Below, piece by piece: positions 1-5,138 of a stretch of 6,221 bases of DNA (its first letter is position 1; the number at the start of each line of letters is the position of its first letter). Source of the stretch: QQUD01 sp039029915 (GTDB lineage: Bacteria; Chloroflexota; Anaerolineae; Promineifilales; Promineifilaceae); NCBI GenBank assembly GCA_039029915.1, contig JBCCFD010000462.1, forward strand, positions 1 through 6,221, read 5' to 3'. A model generated the notes under the pieces. That model did not search any database, had not been told where the DNA came from, and saw only the letters and a list, made by a program, of their open reading frames with translations. The translations under genes were made by a program, and so were the position numbers.

Positions 1-324
1 CCCTACAAAATGATGATACCCATCAAGATGATCTTGCGTGTGAGCGAGGCGAATACCGCCGTCGTGTTTGTGATATCCCATGGGAAAATCTGGGTCATCG
101 TTGAGTTCCGTGTACAGTTCGGTGCTGTACTTCTTGAGGCCTACCATTGTTTGAACAGCCCCAAACTGGGTGACTTGGGCGGCAGAATGCCACGTCGTGC
201 CTGAGGTGAGATCATCACGTTCAAGTAAAACAACATCGGTCCAGCCCATTTTAGCGAGGTGATATAGCGTACTGCATCCTCCGACACCACCACCAATGAC
301 GACAACACGTGCGCTTGTTTTCAT
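1..324 (-). CDS. FAD-dependent oxidoreductase, dimethylglycine/sarcosine dehydrogenase-like (N-terminal 108 residues, cut by window edge)
   Basis: The reading frame is open from the ATG at 324 to the window edge, so only the N-terminus is present. Residues 7-16 (VVVIGGGVGG) form the GxGxxG dinucleotide-binding loop at the end of the first beta strand. E35, ending the second strand (VVLLE), is the residue expected to bind the FAD ribose. The segment LTSGTTWHSAAQVTQFG (39-55) matches the DAO-superfamily dehydrogenases that oxidise N-methylated glycines. H46 in TWH corresponds to the histidine that binds FAD covalently in dimethylglycine dehydrogenase. Full-length relatives are usually about 800 residues, with a C-terminal GcvT-like folate-binding domain that passes the methyl-derived carbon to tetrahydrofolate; that part would lie outside the window. 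The start is supported by a strong GGAGGAG Shine-Dalgarno sequence at 329-335. The exact substrate cannot be decided from this fragment. Confidence 0.9.
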   Translation of the reverse strand, partial: MKTSARVVVIGGGVGGCSTLYHLAKMGWTDVVLLERDDLTSGTTWHSAAQVTQFGAVQTMVGLKKYSTELYTELNDDPDFPMGYHKHDGGIRLAHTQDHLDGYHHFVG

Positions 325-349
325 ATCACTCCTCCGTTTTGGGCTGGGT

Positions 350-386
350 AGCTTGTCAGCATTTCAGCTTGTCAGCATGTCAGCTT
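350..386. repeat. Tandem repeat, 16-bp period, core AGCTTGTCAGCAT
   Basis: The 13-bp string AGCTTGTCAGCAT occurs exactly at 350-362 and again at 366-378, and a third copy begins at 382 (AGCTT), giving a constant period of 16 bp. It lies just upstream of the Shine-Dalgarno sequence of the flavoprotein gene. On the other strand the core reads TGACAAGCT, which recurs with the same 16-bp spacing at 5033-5055 in the leuS leader. Its function is unknown; it may be a simple intergenic repeat or iteron-like protein-binding sites. Confidence 0.7.
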
Positions 387-585
387 TTGTAAGTTTGTAC
401 TCAGAAATGCAGAGACGCAGAGGGGATTCCTTAAGGCAAGATGACATAGAGGGCTGCCTTCGGGGTAAATAAGTATTTCCTGCAAATTTTGCGAAACTGT
501 GATTTCCATGAACTGTCCTTCAAGCAGCTCATGGGAAGTTTATCAGGGATTTTTTTGTTGGCGATAGATTGAAAAATATTAGTAA
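387..585. other. Gene-free stretch between the flavoprotein and flavodoxin-fold genes
   Basis: No credible gene is seen. The only open frame (61 codons, minus, 431-616) starts with TTG inside the terminator hairpin, has no ribosome binding site and resembles no family I know. The segment ATGCAGAGACGCAGAGG near 407-423 is a low-complexity repeat (GCAGAGAC-type). AAGGCA at 433-438 can pair with TGCCTT at 455-460. No convincing promoter for the flavoprotein gene was found. Confidence 0.5.
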
Positions 586-617
586 ATTGAGAGATAGGAA
601 AATGCCTATCTCTCAAT
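586..617 (-). terminator. Intrinsic terminator of the flavodoxin-fold gene
   Basis: A perfect 13-bp inverted repeat (ATTGAGAGATAGG at 586-598, CCTATCTCTCAAT at 605-617) with a 6-nt loop begins 9 nt after the flavodoxin-fold stop codon. On the minus strand it is followed by a U-rich but interrupted tract (TTTACTAATATTTTT). The perfect stem and its position make termination very likely, although the U-tract is not continuous. It should separate this gene from the flavoprotein gene downstream. Confidence 0.75.
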
Positions 618-626
618 GACCCTTGC

Positions 627-1202
627 TTACTGCCACCGTGTTGTTATTTCTGCAATTCGGCTGCCGTATAATTCGGCCGTTAATAAATCCCCTGCATCTG
701 GCTGATTTTCTAGCTGCTGATTCCCAACCACGCCCACGCCTAGATAAAAACCGTAGCTATCAATGCCTTGCCCATCTTGGGTGATATTTGAGGGTGGCGC
801 GGCTGGTCCAACCCATATCATTCGGAGTTGGGCTGCTAGCGTTGCCAAATAGTGCAACGTCATCACTTTGTCACCGGAGGCATAGCCCGATGATGTAAAT
901 CCGCCTGCAATTTTGTTTTTCCAGCTCATGTTAAACCAGATTGGTGCAGTGGCATCTGCAAAACATTTAAATGGCCCCGATACCATGCCCATATACGTTG
1001 GCGACCCAAAAATAATGGCATCTGACCCTGCTAATGTGGCAAGAGTTTCGGCGTCTTCCCATCGCCCGTTCACAATTTGCTTTAGCAATATCGGCAAGAG
1101 ATTCACGCTAACATTCTCGATAGATGCCCCCTTGGCGACGCTTTCAGCGGTTTTTTGGGTATGTCCTGTACCTGAGTGATAAATAATAGAAACTGTTTTC
1201 AT
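627..1202 (-). CDS. Flavodoxin-fold FMN-binding protein, WrbA/NAD(P)H:quinone oxidoreductase-like
   Basis: This 191-residue protein is close in length to WrbA (about 200 residues). The N-terminal strand and loop VSIIYHSGTGHTQKTAE (4-20) is the flavodoxin phosphate-binding loop for FMN (SGTGHT, 10-15). AIIFGSPTYMGMVSGPFKCFAD (62-83) is the second FMN-contacting loop typical of the WrbA/NADPH-dependent FMN reductase group. KIAGGFTSSGYASGDK (about 97-112) matches the third flavin-proximal segment. Such proteins are soluble and commonly reduce quinones by two electrons using NAD(P)H, protecting against redox cycling. The ATG at 1202 is chosen because AAGGAG at 1211-1216 sits 8 nt upstream; a longer TTG start at 1223 would place that Shine-Dalgarno sequence inside the gene. 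It is divergent from a TetR regulator and probably controlled by it. A plain flavodoxin is the alternative. One AACGGCCG-type palindrome (672-681) encodes T-A-E near the C-terminus. Confidence 0.88.
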   Translation of the reverse strand: MKTVSIIYHSGTGHTQKTAESVAKGASIENVSVNLLPILLKQIVNGRWEDAETLATLAGSDAIIFGSPTYMGMVSGPFKCFADATAPIWFNMSWKNKIAGGFTSSGYASGDKVMTLHYLATLAAQLRMIWVGPAAPPSNITQDGQGIDSYGFYLGVGVVGNQQLENQPDAGDLLTAELYGSRIAEITTRWQ

Positions 1203-1241
1203 TTTAATATCTCCTTGGCTCAATCTAAACAGTGATTAGAT

Positions 1242-1270
1242 TTGTTTACAAACAGTCTATCTGATAAACT
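1242..1270 (+). promoter_or_regulatory. Possible promoter of the TetR-family gene
   Basis: TTGTTT (1242-1247) and TAAACT (1265-1270) are separated by 17 bp and each match the sigma-70 consensus in four positions. This would put both divergent promoters face to face over the same palindrome, as in autoregulated TetR systems. The resulting leader of about 190 nt is long and contains a REP-like palindrome, so a closer start is possible. Confidence 0.3.
1243..1254. promoter_or_regulatory. Candidate TetR operator (TGTTT-AC-AAACA palindrome)
   Basis: TGTTT (1243-1247) and AAACA (1250-1254) form an inverted repeat around a 2-bp centre. Another AAACA(GTG) half-site lies at 1227-1231, and GAACAGTG at 1271-1278 is related. 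The palindrome touches the -10 region of the minus-strand promoter and lies between the boxes of a weaker plus-strand promoter. A TetR-family protein encoded next door is the obvious ligand. Binding is inferred from position and symmetry only. Confidence 0.45.
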
Positions 1271-1282
1271 GAACAGTGTCAA
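1254..1282 (-). promoter_or_regulatory. Sigma-70-type promoter of the flavodoxin-fold gene
   Basis: On the minus strand there is a perfect -35 box TTGACA (1277-1282), a 17-bp spacer and a -10 box TAGACT (1254-1259, four of six matches to TATAAT). Transcription would start near 1247, giving a leader of about 45 nt before the ATG at 1202. The -10 box overlaps the palindrome TGTTTACAAACA, so a bound repressor would block this promoter. Confidence 0.65.
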
Positions 1283-1352
1283 GATTAGCTTGGAGATTTA
1301 TGTGAACAGAAAGCAATTACGAACATTTAGTTCAATCAATGACGTTCCGTTT

Positions 1353-1415
1353 ACCTCAGGATTTTCGCAATCTGAGGTTGTCGAATGGTGAAGATAATCG
1401 CTTTGACAAGCTCAG
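1353..1415. repeat. REP-like imperfect palindrome in the TetR leader
   Basis: CTGAGGTTGTCGAA (1372-1385) is complementary at 12 of 14 positions to TTTGACAAGCTCAG (1402-1415), with a 16-nt loop. ACCTCAG (1353-1359) can pair alternatively with CTGAGGT (1372-1378), so two mutually exclusive hairpins are possible. The core, TTGTCGA with GAC-AAGCTCAG, resembles dispersed extragenic palindromes that I recall from several bacterial lineages. A related sequence lies at 2229-2279 on the other side of the TetR gene. No U-tract follows, so it is not an obvious terminator. Confidence 0.5.
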
Positions 1416-1469
1416 TGACCGTTATTTGCGTAAGTCCAAACCTAGTGATTGAAGGGAAGGTAGAAACAG

Positions 1470-2072
1470 ATGGAAAAGCCCGCGTATCATCACGGCAATT
1501 TAAAACAGGTTCTACTTGAAGAGGCGTTGAAATTTATTGAAACTGATGGGATTAAGGCACTGTCCTTACGCAAGGTTGCCAAGCAGGCTGGGGTAAGCCC
1601 AGGAGCACCATACCATCATTTTAAAAATAAAGATGAGCTTATTGCGGGGTTAGCCGTTCGCAGTTTAGAAAAACTTGACGCCACTTCGGAGGCGGCAGCT
1701 CAAGGGCAAATATCTCCGCAAGAGAAATTAAAGGCCGTTGGGAAGGCTTACATTCTCTATGCTGTCGAAAATCCAGAGCAATTTCGTCTTGTTTTTAGCT
1801 CAGAGCAAAGCGGCTCATTTCTTAGTCAACCGCCAAATGAAGCACCATTGTTCAGGGTGTTATACAAAGTTATTGAAGAGCTTGAGGCAATTGGGTTGGT
1901 ATCAAATGTTCAGGTGGCGGCCATCACGGCGTGGGGGTTGGTACATGGCGTGGCAACCTTATTAATTGATGGGCCACTTCAGCCGATGTCAACTGATTTA
2001 GAGCAAGTGAACGCCTTAGTGGAAGAGGTAACAAGCGGACTAATTTATGTCCAAGCGGCACCAAAAAGGTGA
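1470..2072 (+). CDS. TetR/AcrR-family transcriptional regulator with WHG-type ligand domain
   Basis: This 200-residue protein has the usual TetR length. The opening YHHGNLKQVLLEEALKFI (6-23) is the first helix of the TetR DNA-binding domain. SLRKVAKQAGVSPGAPYHHFKNKDEL (32-57) holds the helix-turn-helix, with the typical Y-HHF-KDEL end. The C-terminal ligand/dimer domain carries WGLVHG at 155-160, the signature of the TetR_C_33 (WHG) class, after a VENPEQFRLVFS segment near 94-105. The protein should bind DNA as a dimer and release it when a small ligand enters the C-terminal pocket. The ATG at 1470 follows GGGAAGG about 9 nt upstream and gives a complete N-terminal helix. It is divergent from the flavodoxin-fold gene with a shared promoter region, so local repression and autoregulation are likely. 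The ligand is unknown. The gene carries none of the CGGCCG palindromes found in three of its neighbours. Its last codons lie within a hairpin at 2067-2103. Confidence 0.93.
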   Translation: MEKPAYHHGNLKQVLLEEALKFIETDGIKALSLRKVAKQAGVSPGAPYHHFKNKDELIAGLAVRSLEKLDATSEAAAQGQISPQEKLKAVGKAYILYAVENPEQFRLVFSSEQSGSFLSQPPNEAPLFRVLYKVIEELEAIGLVSNVQVAAITAWGLVHGVATLLIDGPLQPMSTDLEQVNALVEEVTSGLIYVQAAPKR

Positions 2073-2103
2073 TAAGCAGTTGGTATCTAACGACTTATCA
2101 CCT
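2063..2103 (-). terminator. Intrinsic terminator for leuS transcripts, overlapping the TetR stop codon
   Basis: AGGTGATAAG (2067-2076) and CTTATCACCT (2094-2103) are perfect 10-bp arms around a 17-nt loop. Read on the minus strand the hairpin is followed at once by TTTTT (2067-2063), as expected for termination of transcription coming from leuS. On the plus strand it spans the TetR stop codon (2070-2072) but lacks a U-tract, so it would serve the TetR mRNA only as a 3' stem. Confidence 0.7.
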
Positions 2104-2211
2104 CTTGATAAAATTGGGTGAAACGAAATCCTTGCTTTGAATAAACAACTGCGAGCAACTTCGCAACACTCAAGCGCTTCATCTCGCAATAGACTATAAG
2201 CCTAAATGCCC

Positions 2212-2279
2212 CCAAGCCTGTTGAGGGGGTTGTCGAAGCTTGGTTTGGAAAGATCACCTATGACAGGCTCAGGCTACCT
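2212..2279. repeat. Degenerate REP-like palindrome between the TetR gene and leuS
   Basis: AGCCTGT (2215-2221) pairs with ACAGGCT (2263-2269). Inside, CCAAGC (2212-2217) can instead pair with GCTTGG (2238-2243), and CCCCC with GGGGG. The strings GTTGTCGAAGC (about 2229-2239) and TATGACAGGCTCAGGCTACC (2260-2279) are related to the arms of the palindrome at 1372-1415. It lies in the 3' region of leuS. Confidence 0.45.
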
Positions 2280-2311
2280 TTGTATTTTCAATTATTTATG
2301 CGATGAAGCAC

Positions 2312-4804
2312 TTAAACCACGATATTTACCAACTTGTTCGGTACAACAATTACCTTCCTGACGAGTTGACCGTCAATGAATTTTTGGATATTGGGTTGGC
2401 TAACGGCCGTTTCTCGCAAAACAGCTTCATCGATACCTGCCGAAACGATTATTCGATCGCGCACCTTGCCGTTCACCTGAATAATAATCAGCTGCTCATC
2501 GTCTACGGTCAGAGCTTCACTGAACTCTGGCCACGGCTGAGCGTGGATGGTGCCCGGTTGTTTCATCACAGTTTGCCACAGCTCTTCAGCAATGAAGGGG
2601 CAAATGGGCGACAACAGCTTCAAAAAGGTTGTGATTGCCTCGTACCATTGGGGCGGATAGATATCAGTCGTTTGCGCATCAGACAGATAGTTCAAATACT
2701 CCATCAGAGCAGCAACGGCCGTATTAAAACGGAAATTCTCAAAATCGGCCGTGACTTTTTTAATGACCTTGTGCCGCATCTGCTCAAAAGCGCGGTCGGG
2801 GACATCAACAGGAGGCGGCAACAAGCCGCTCGTTTTAGGCGTCATGCTGTCCGAGACCAAGCGCCACAGTCGATCCAGAAAGCGGGAAGCCCCTTTGATG
2901 CCCGTTGAGTCCCACAGCACGTCATGATCAAACGGACCCACAAACAGCACATACAAACGCAAAGCATCGGTACCCACCTCACTAGCCACCTCGTCAGGCG
3001 TCACCACATTGCCCTTCGATTTTGACATCTTCTGCCCGTCTTTGGCAGACAGCAACATGCCCTGATTGCGCAGTTGGTTAAACGGTTCGTCAAACTCAAT
3101 CATGCCTGCATCGAACATCACTTTGGTCCAAAAGCGGGCGTACAGCAGATGCAACACAGCATGCTCAGCCCCACCGACGTAAGTGTCAACAGGCAACCAT
3201 TTCCTGACGGCTTCAGGGTCAAACGGCCGTTCCGCTTCATGCGGGCTGGCAAAGCGCAAGAAATACCAAGAGGAACAGGCAAACCCGTCCATGGTGTCCG
3301 TTTCGCGGATGGCGGGACCGTCACAAGAGGGACAGGTCGTGTTGACCCAGTCTTCGATACCGGCCAGAGGGGAACGGCCGTTGCCCATTGGGGAAAAATT
3401 ATCCGTATCCGGCAAGCGGATTGGCAATTGGTCTTCTGGCACAGGCACCGTGCCGCACTGCTCGCAAGTCACCATGGGGATGGGTGCGCCCCAATACCGC
3501 TGTCGTGAGATCAGCCAGTCGCGCAGCTTGTAGGTAACTTTCGGTTCACCTTGACCTTTGGCCTGCAGATCGGCCGTGATTTTGGCAATGGCATCTACGG
3601 ACGTTATGCCCGAGTAATCACCTGAGTTCAACAGCACGCCTTTCTCTGAAGCACAGGTCTCAATGCCTTGTTCTTTGCCATCAGGTGAAATAACCTCCAC
3701 AATGGGCAAATCAAACTTCTTAGCAAAGCCGAAGTCTCGCTGATCGTGAGCAGGCACGCCCATCACGGCACCTGTACCGTATCCCATCATCACATAGTCG
3801 GAGATCCAGATGGGGACTTTCTCATCGGTCAAAGGGTGAATAGCGTAAGCACCGGTAAAAACCCCTGTTTTTTCTTGCTCGGAGGAGGCCCGATCGATTT
3901 CTGTTTTGATTTTGGCTTGGTTGACGTAGTTGGAAACGGCCGTTTTTTGCTCAGGGGTTGTAATTGCATCAACCAAGGGGTGCTCAGGAGCCAGCACCAT
4001 AAAAGTGACGCCGAACAGCGTGTCAGGTCGCGTCGTGAAGACAGCAATTTCACCGGAGACCTCTGAGGTTTTGAAAACCTCAGAGGTCTGGAAAACGACT
4101 TCCGCCCCTTCAGACCTACCAATCCAGTTTCGCTGCATCTGTTTGATCGATTCTGGCCAATCGACCCAGTCCAAATCTTTAATCAATCGGTCCGCATATT
4201 CAGTGATTTTAAAATACCATTGCTCCAGCTCTTTTTTGGTCACAACCGCGTCACAGCGCCAGCACAATCCGTCTTCAACCTGCTCATTTGCCAAGATCGT
4301 TTGGCATTCAGGGCACCACCATTGGCTCCCTTTCGCTCGGTAAGCCAAGCCACGTTTGTACAGCATCAAGAAGAAATACTGCGTCCATTTGTAATACTCG
4401 GGATCCGTTGAGTTAATTTCTCGCGACCAATCGTAGGAGCATTCAGCCAGCTTCATTTGCCGTTTGTAGGTCTCACAAAACAAATCGGTGCTTTCTTGAG
4501 GATGAATATTGTGCTTGATGGCATAGTTTTCAGCAGGCAAGCCAAAGGCGTCCCACCCCATCGGATGCAGAACGTTGTACCCTTTCATGCGAAAGTAGCG
4601 GCTGTACACATCGGTTGGCACATAGTTCCGCAGATGCCCTACTGACAATCCCTCACCAGACGGGTACGGAAAAAAGTCCAAAATATAAATGCCGGGTTTC
4701 TCAGGATCATCTCCCGTCTGATAAGCGTTTTCTTCTTCCCAAACGGCACGCCATTTGGGTTCAATTTCTTTAAATTCGTATCGGTTTATTTTTGTGTTCA
4801 TCAT
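2312..4804 (-). CDS. leuS: Leucyl-tRNA synthetase
   Basis: This 830-residue class I synthetase charges tRNA-Leu with leucine in the cytoplasm, a normal bacterial length. PYPSGEGLSVGHLRNY (46-61) is the HIGH-type ATP motif, reading SVGH at 54-57. A zinc ribbon has cysteines at 164, 167, 181 and 184, and a second pair of CxxC motifs lies at 447/450 and 491/494. The CP1 editing domain holds TTRPDT (257-262) and HDQRD (353-357), whose threonines and aspartates clear mischarged amino acids. KMSKS is at 592-596. The helical anticodon-binding domain and the C-terminal IIIQVNGKVRDR segment follow. All catalytic motifs are intact. Residues 239-249 (QTSEVFKTSEV), just before TTRPDT, are encoded by a 33-bp palindrome and seem to be an insertion of about six residues compared with remembered E. 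coli, Bacillus and Thermus sequences. Two ATGs lie in tandem at 4804 and 4801; the AAGG upstream is better spaced from the second, so the true protein may be one residue shorter. It is preceded by a 334-bp leader and followed by a terminator at 2063-2103. Confidence 0.98.
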   Translation of the reverse strand: MMNTKINRYEFKEIEPKWRAVWEEENAYQTGDDPEKPGIYILDFFPYPSGEGLSVGHLRNYVPTDVYSRYFRMKGYNVLHPMGWDAFGLPAENYAIKHNIHPQESTDLFCETYKRQMKLAECSYDWSREINSTDPEYYKWTQYFFLMLYKRGLAYRAKGSQWWCPECQTILANEQVEDGLCWRCDAVVTKKELEQWYFKITEYADRLIKDLDWVDWPESIKQMQRNWIGRSEGAEVVFQTSEVFKTSEVSGEIAVFTTRPDTLFGVTFMVLAPEHPLVDAITTPEQKTAVSNYVNQAKIKTEIDRASSEQEKTGVFTGAYAIHPLTDEKVPIWISDYVMMGYGTGAVMGVPAHDQRDFGFAKKFDLPIVEVISPDGKEQGIETCASEKGVLLNSGDYSGITSVDAIAKITADLQAKGQGEPKVTYKLRDWLISRQRYWGAPIPMVTCEQCGTVPVPEDQLPIRLPDTDNFSPMGNGRSPLAGIEDWVNTTCPSCDGPAIRETDTMDGFACSSWYFLRFASPHEAERPFDPEAVRKWLPVDTYVGGAEHAVLHLLYARFWTKVMFDAGMIEFDEPFNQLRNQGMLLSAKDGQKMSKSKGNVVTPDEVASEVGTDALRLYVLFVGPFDHDVLWDSTGIKGASRFLDRLWRLVSDSMTPKTSGLLPPPVDVPDRAFEQMRHKVIKKVTADFENFRFNTAVAALMEYLNYLSDAQTTDIYPPQWYEAITTFLKLLSPICPFIAEELWQTVMKQPGTIHAQPWPEFSEALTVDDEQLIIIQVNGKVRDRIIVSAGIDEAVLRETAVSQPNIQKFIDGQLVRKVIVVPNKLVNIVV
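2402..3944. repeat. Cluster of AACGGCCGTT-type palindromes inside leuS
   Basis: Seven palindromes with core CGGCCGT lie in leuS. Exact AACGGCCGTT is found at 2402-2411, 3222-3231, 3373-3382 and 3935-3944. Variants are at 2714-2723 (AACGGCCGTA), 2744-2753 and 3569-3578 (both ATCGGCCGTG). They encode TAV (three times), TAD (twice), NGR and ERPF, so all three reading frames are used. Further copies are in the methyltransferase (5474-5483, exact) and the flavodoxin-fold gene (672-681, variant). See findings. Confidence 0.85.
4057..4089. repeat. 33-bp perfect inverted repeat within leuS (CP1 editing domain)
   Basis: AGACCTCTGAGGTTTT (4057-4072) and AAAACCTCAGAGGTCT (4074-4089) are perfect 16-bp arms around a single G. 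Each arm also contains its own small palindrome (CCTC-N-GAGG). It is in frame in leuS and encodes residues 239-249 (Q-TSEV-FK-TSEV), where both arms give TSEV because of the symmetry. It looks like a small inserted palindromic element. Confidence 0.85.
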
Positions 4805-4829
4805 TACCTTATTATTGGTTGATTGGTTA

Positions 4830-4878
4830 ATTGGTAATTAGTAAATGGGTCTTTTGGCAAACCTTCCTAATTACCAAT
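4830..4878. repeat. AT-rich inverted repeat in the leuS leader
   Basis: ATTGGTAATTAG (4830-4841) and CTAATTACCAAT (4867-4878) are perfect 12-bp arms with a 25-nt loop. The region next to it repeats TTGGTT/ATTGGT units (4815-4837). It sits about 20 nt upstream of the leuS ribosome binding site, where a hairpin could affect translation, or it may be a simple-sequence repeat. Confidence 0.55.
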
Positions 4879-4925
4879 ATCAAATTTCTAATTTCAAAAT
4901 TGCCATGGGTAATTCACAAATCTTC

Positions 4926-4995
4926 GCCCGACACTGAGGTGCAAGAAGGCGTCTTGCTCACGAACCGATTGATGCAACCGGCTTCAGTGCCGGGC
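4926..4995 (-). ncRNA. Predicted 70-nt three-way-junction RNA in the leuS leader (unclassified)
   Basis: Read on the minus strand, GCCCGGCACTGA (4995-4984) pairs with TCAGTGTCGGGC (4937-4926) to form a 12-bp closing stem with one G-U pair. Inside it, AGCCGGTT (4983-4976) pairs with AATCGGTT (4970-4963) around loop GCATC, and GCAAGA (4957-4952) pairs with TCTTGC (4946-4941) around loop CGCCT. The junction strands are zero, five (CGTGA) and three (ACC) nucleotides. All non-Watson-Crick pairs are G-U on the minus strand and would be A-C on the plus strand, which favours an RNA in the same sense as leuS. It ends about 120 nt upstream of the leuS start. I recognise no known riboswitch, and it lacks T-box features (no UGGN/ACCGCG box), although leuS leaders can carry T-boxes. 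A mobile DNA hairpin is the alternative. Confidence 0.5.
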
Positions 4996-5032
4996 ATCGT
5001 AAGAGGGTCGTTTGCAAGTGATACTTTCTAGA

Positions 5033-5066
5033 TGACAAGCTGATCGGGTGACAAGGTGACAGCTGA
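5033..5066. repeat. Short direct repeat, 16-bp period, core TGACAAG
   Basis: TGACAAGCTGATCGGG (5033-5048) is followed by TGACAAGGTGACAGC, so TGACAAG recurs with a 16-bp step; GGTGACAGCTGAT adds a degenerate partial copy. The core and the period are the same as in the tandem repeat at 350-386 (there read on the opposite strand). Confidence 0.5.
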
Positions 5067-5138
5067 TACGTCATATTAAACTCTTGAATCTTCTTATTAG
5101 AATGATGCTTCATTTCAAATCCTTTTCCCCGTGATGAA

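Larger units (their letters stand above)
4805..5138 (-). other. Intergenic region between the methyltransferase and leuS (leuS leader)
   Basis: This 334-bp stretch has no credible gene; a 66-codon plus-strand frame runs through the structured elements and starts with TTG. It contains the AT-rich inverted repeat, the three-way-junction RNA candidate and the 16-bp-period repeat listed separately. A possible minus-strand -10 box TTTAAT lies at 5075-5080 but has no good -35 box. No clear terminator was seen after the methyltransferase stop. Confidence 0.45.

Noticed and set aside
431..616. 61-codon minus-strand frame
   Set aside because: It starts with TTG within the terminator hairpin, lacks a ribosome binding site and shows no recognisable family features.
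1203..1223. Longer TTG start (1223) for the flavodoxin-fold gene
   Set aside because: The AAGGAG ribosome binding site lies inside this extension and is ideally spaced for the ATG at 1202, where the flavodoxin fold begins.
1403..1431. Promoter with a perfect TTGACA (1403-1408) for the TetR gene
   Set aside because: No acceptable -10 box lies 16-18 bp downstream, and the hexamer is part of the REP-like palindrome.
3074..3508. 144-codon plus-strand frame (and other frames opposite leuS)
   Set aside because: It lies entirely antisense to the clearly coding LeuRS catalytic domain.
4926..4995. Hammerhead ribozyme or integron attC site
   Set aside because: The junction lacks CUGAUGA/GAAA core strands, and there are no RYYYAAC/GTTRRRY attC core sites.
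4831..5031. 66-codon plus-strand frame in the leuS leader
   Set aside because: It has a TTG start, passes through the inverted repeat and the three-way-junction element, and shows no family resemblance.
4805..5138. T-box riboswitch upstream of leuS
   Set aside because: No T-box antiterminator core (AGGGUGGNACCGCG-like) or associated terminator was found.
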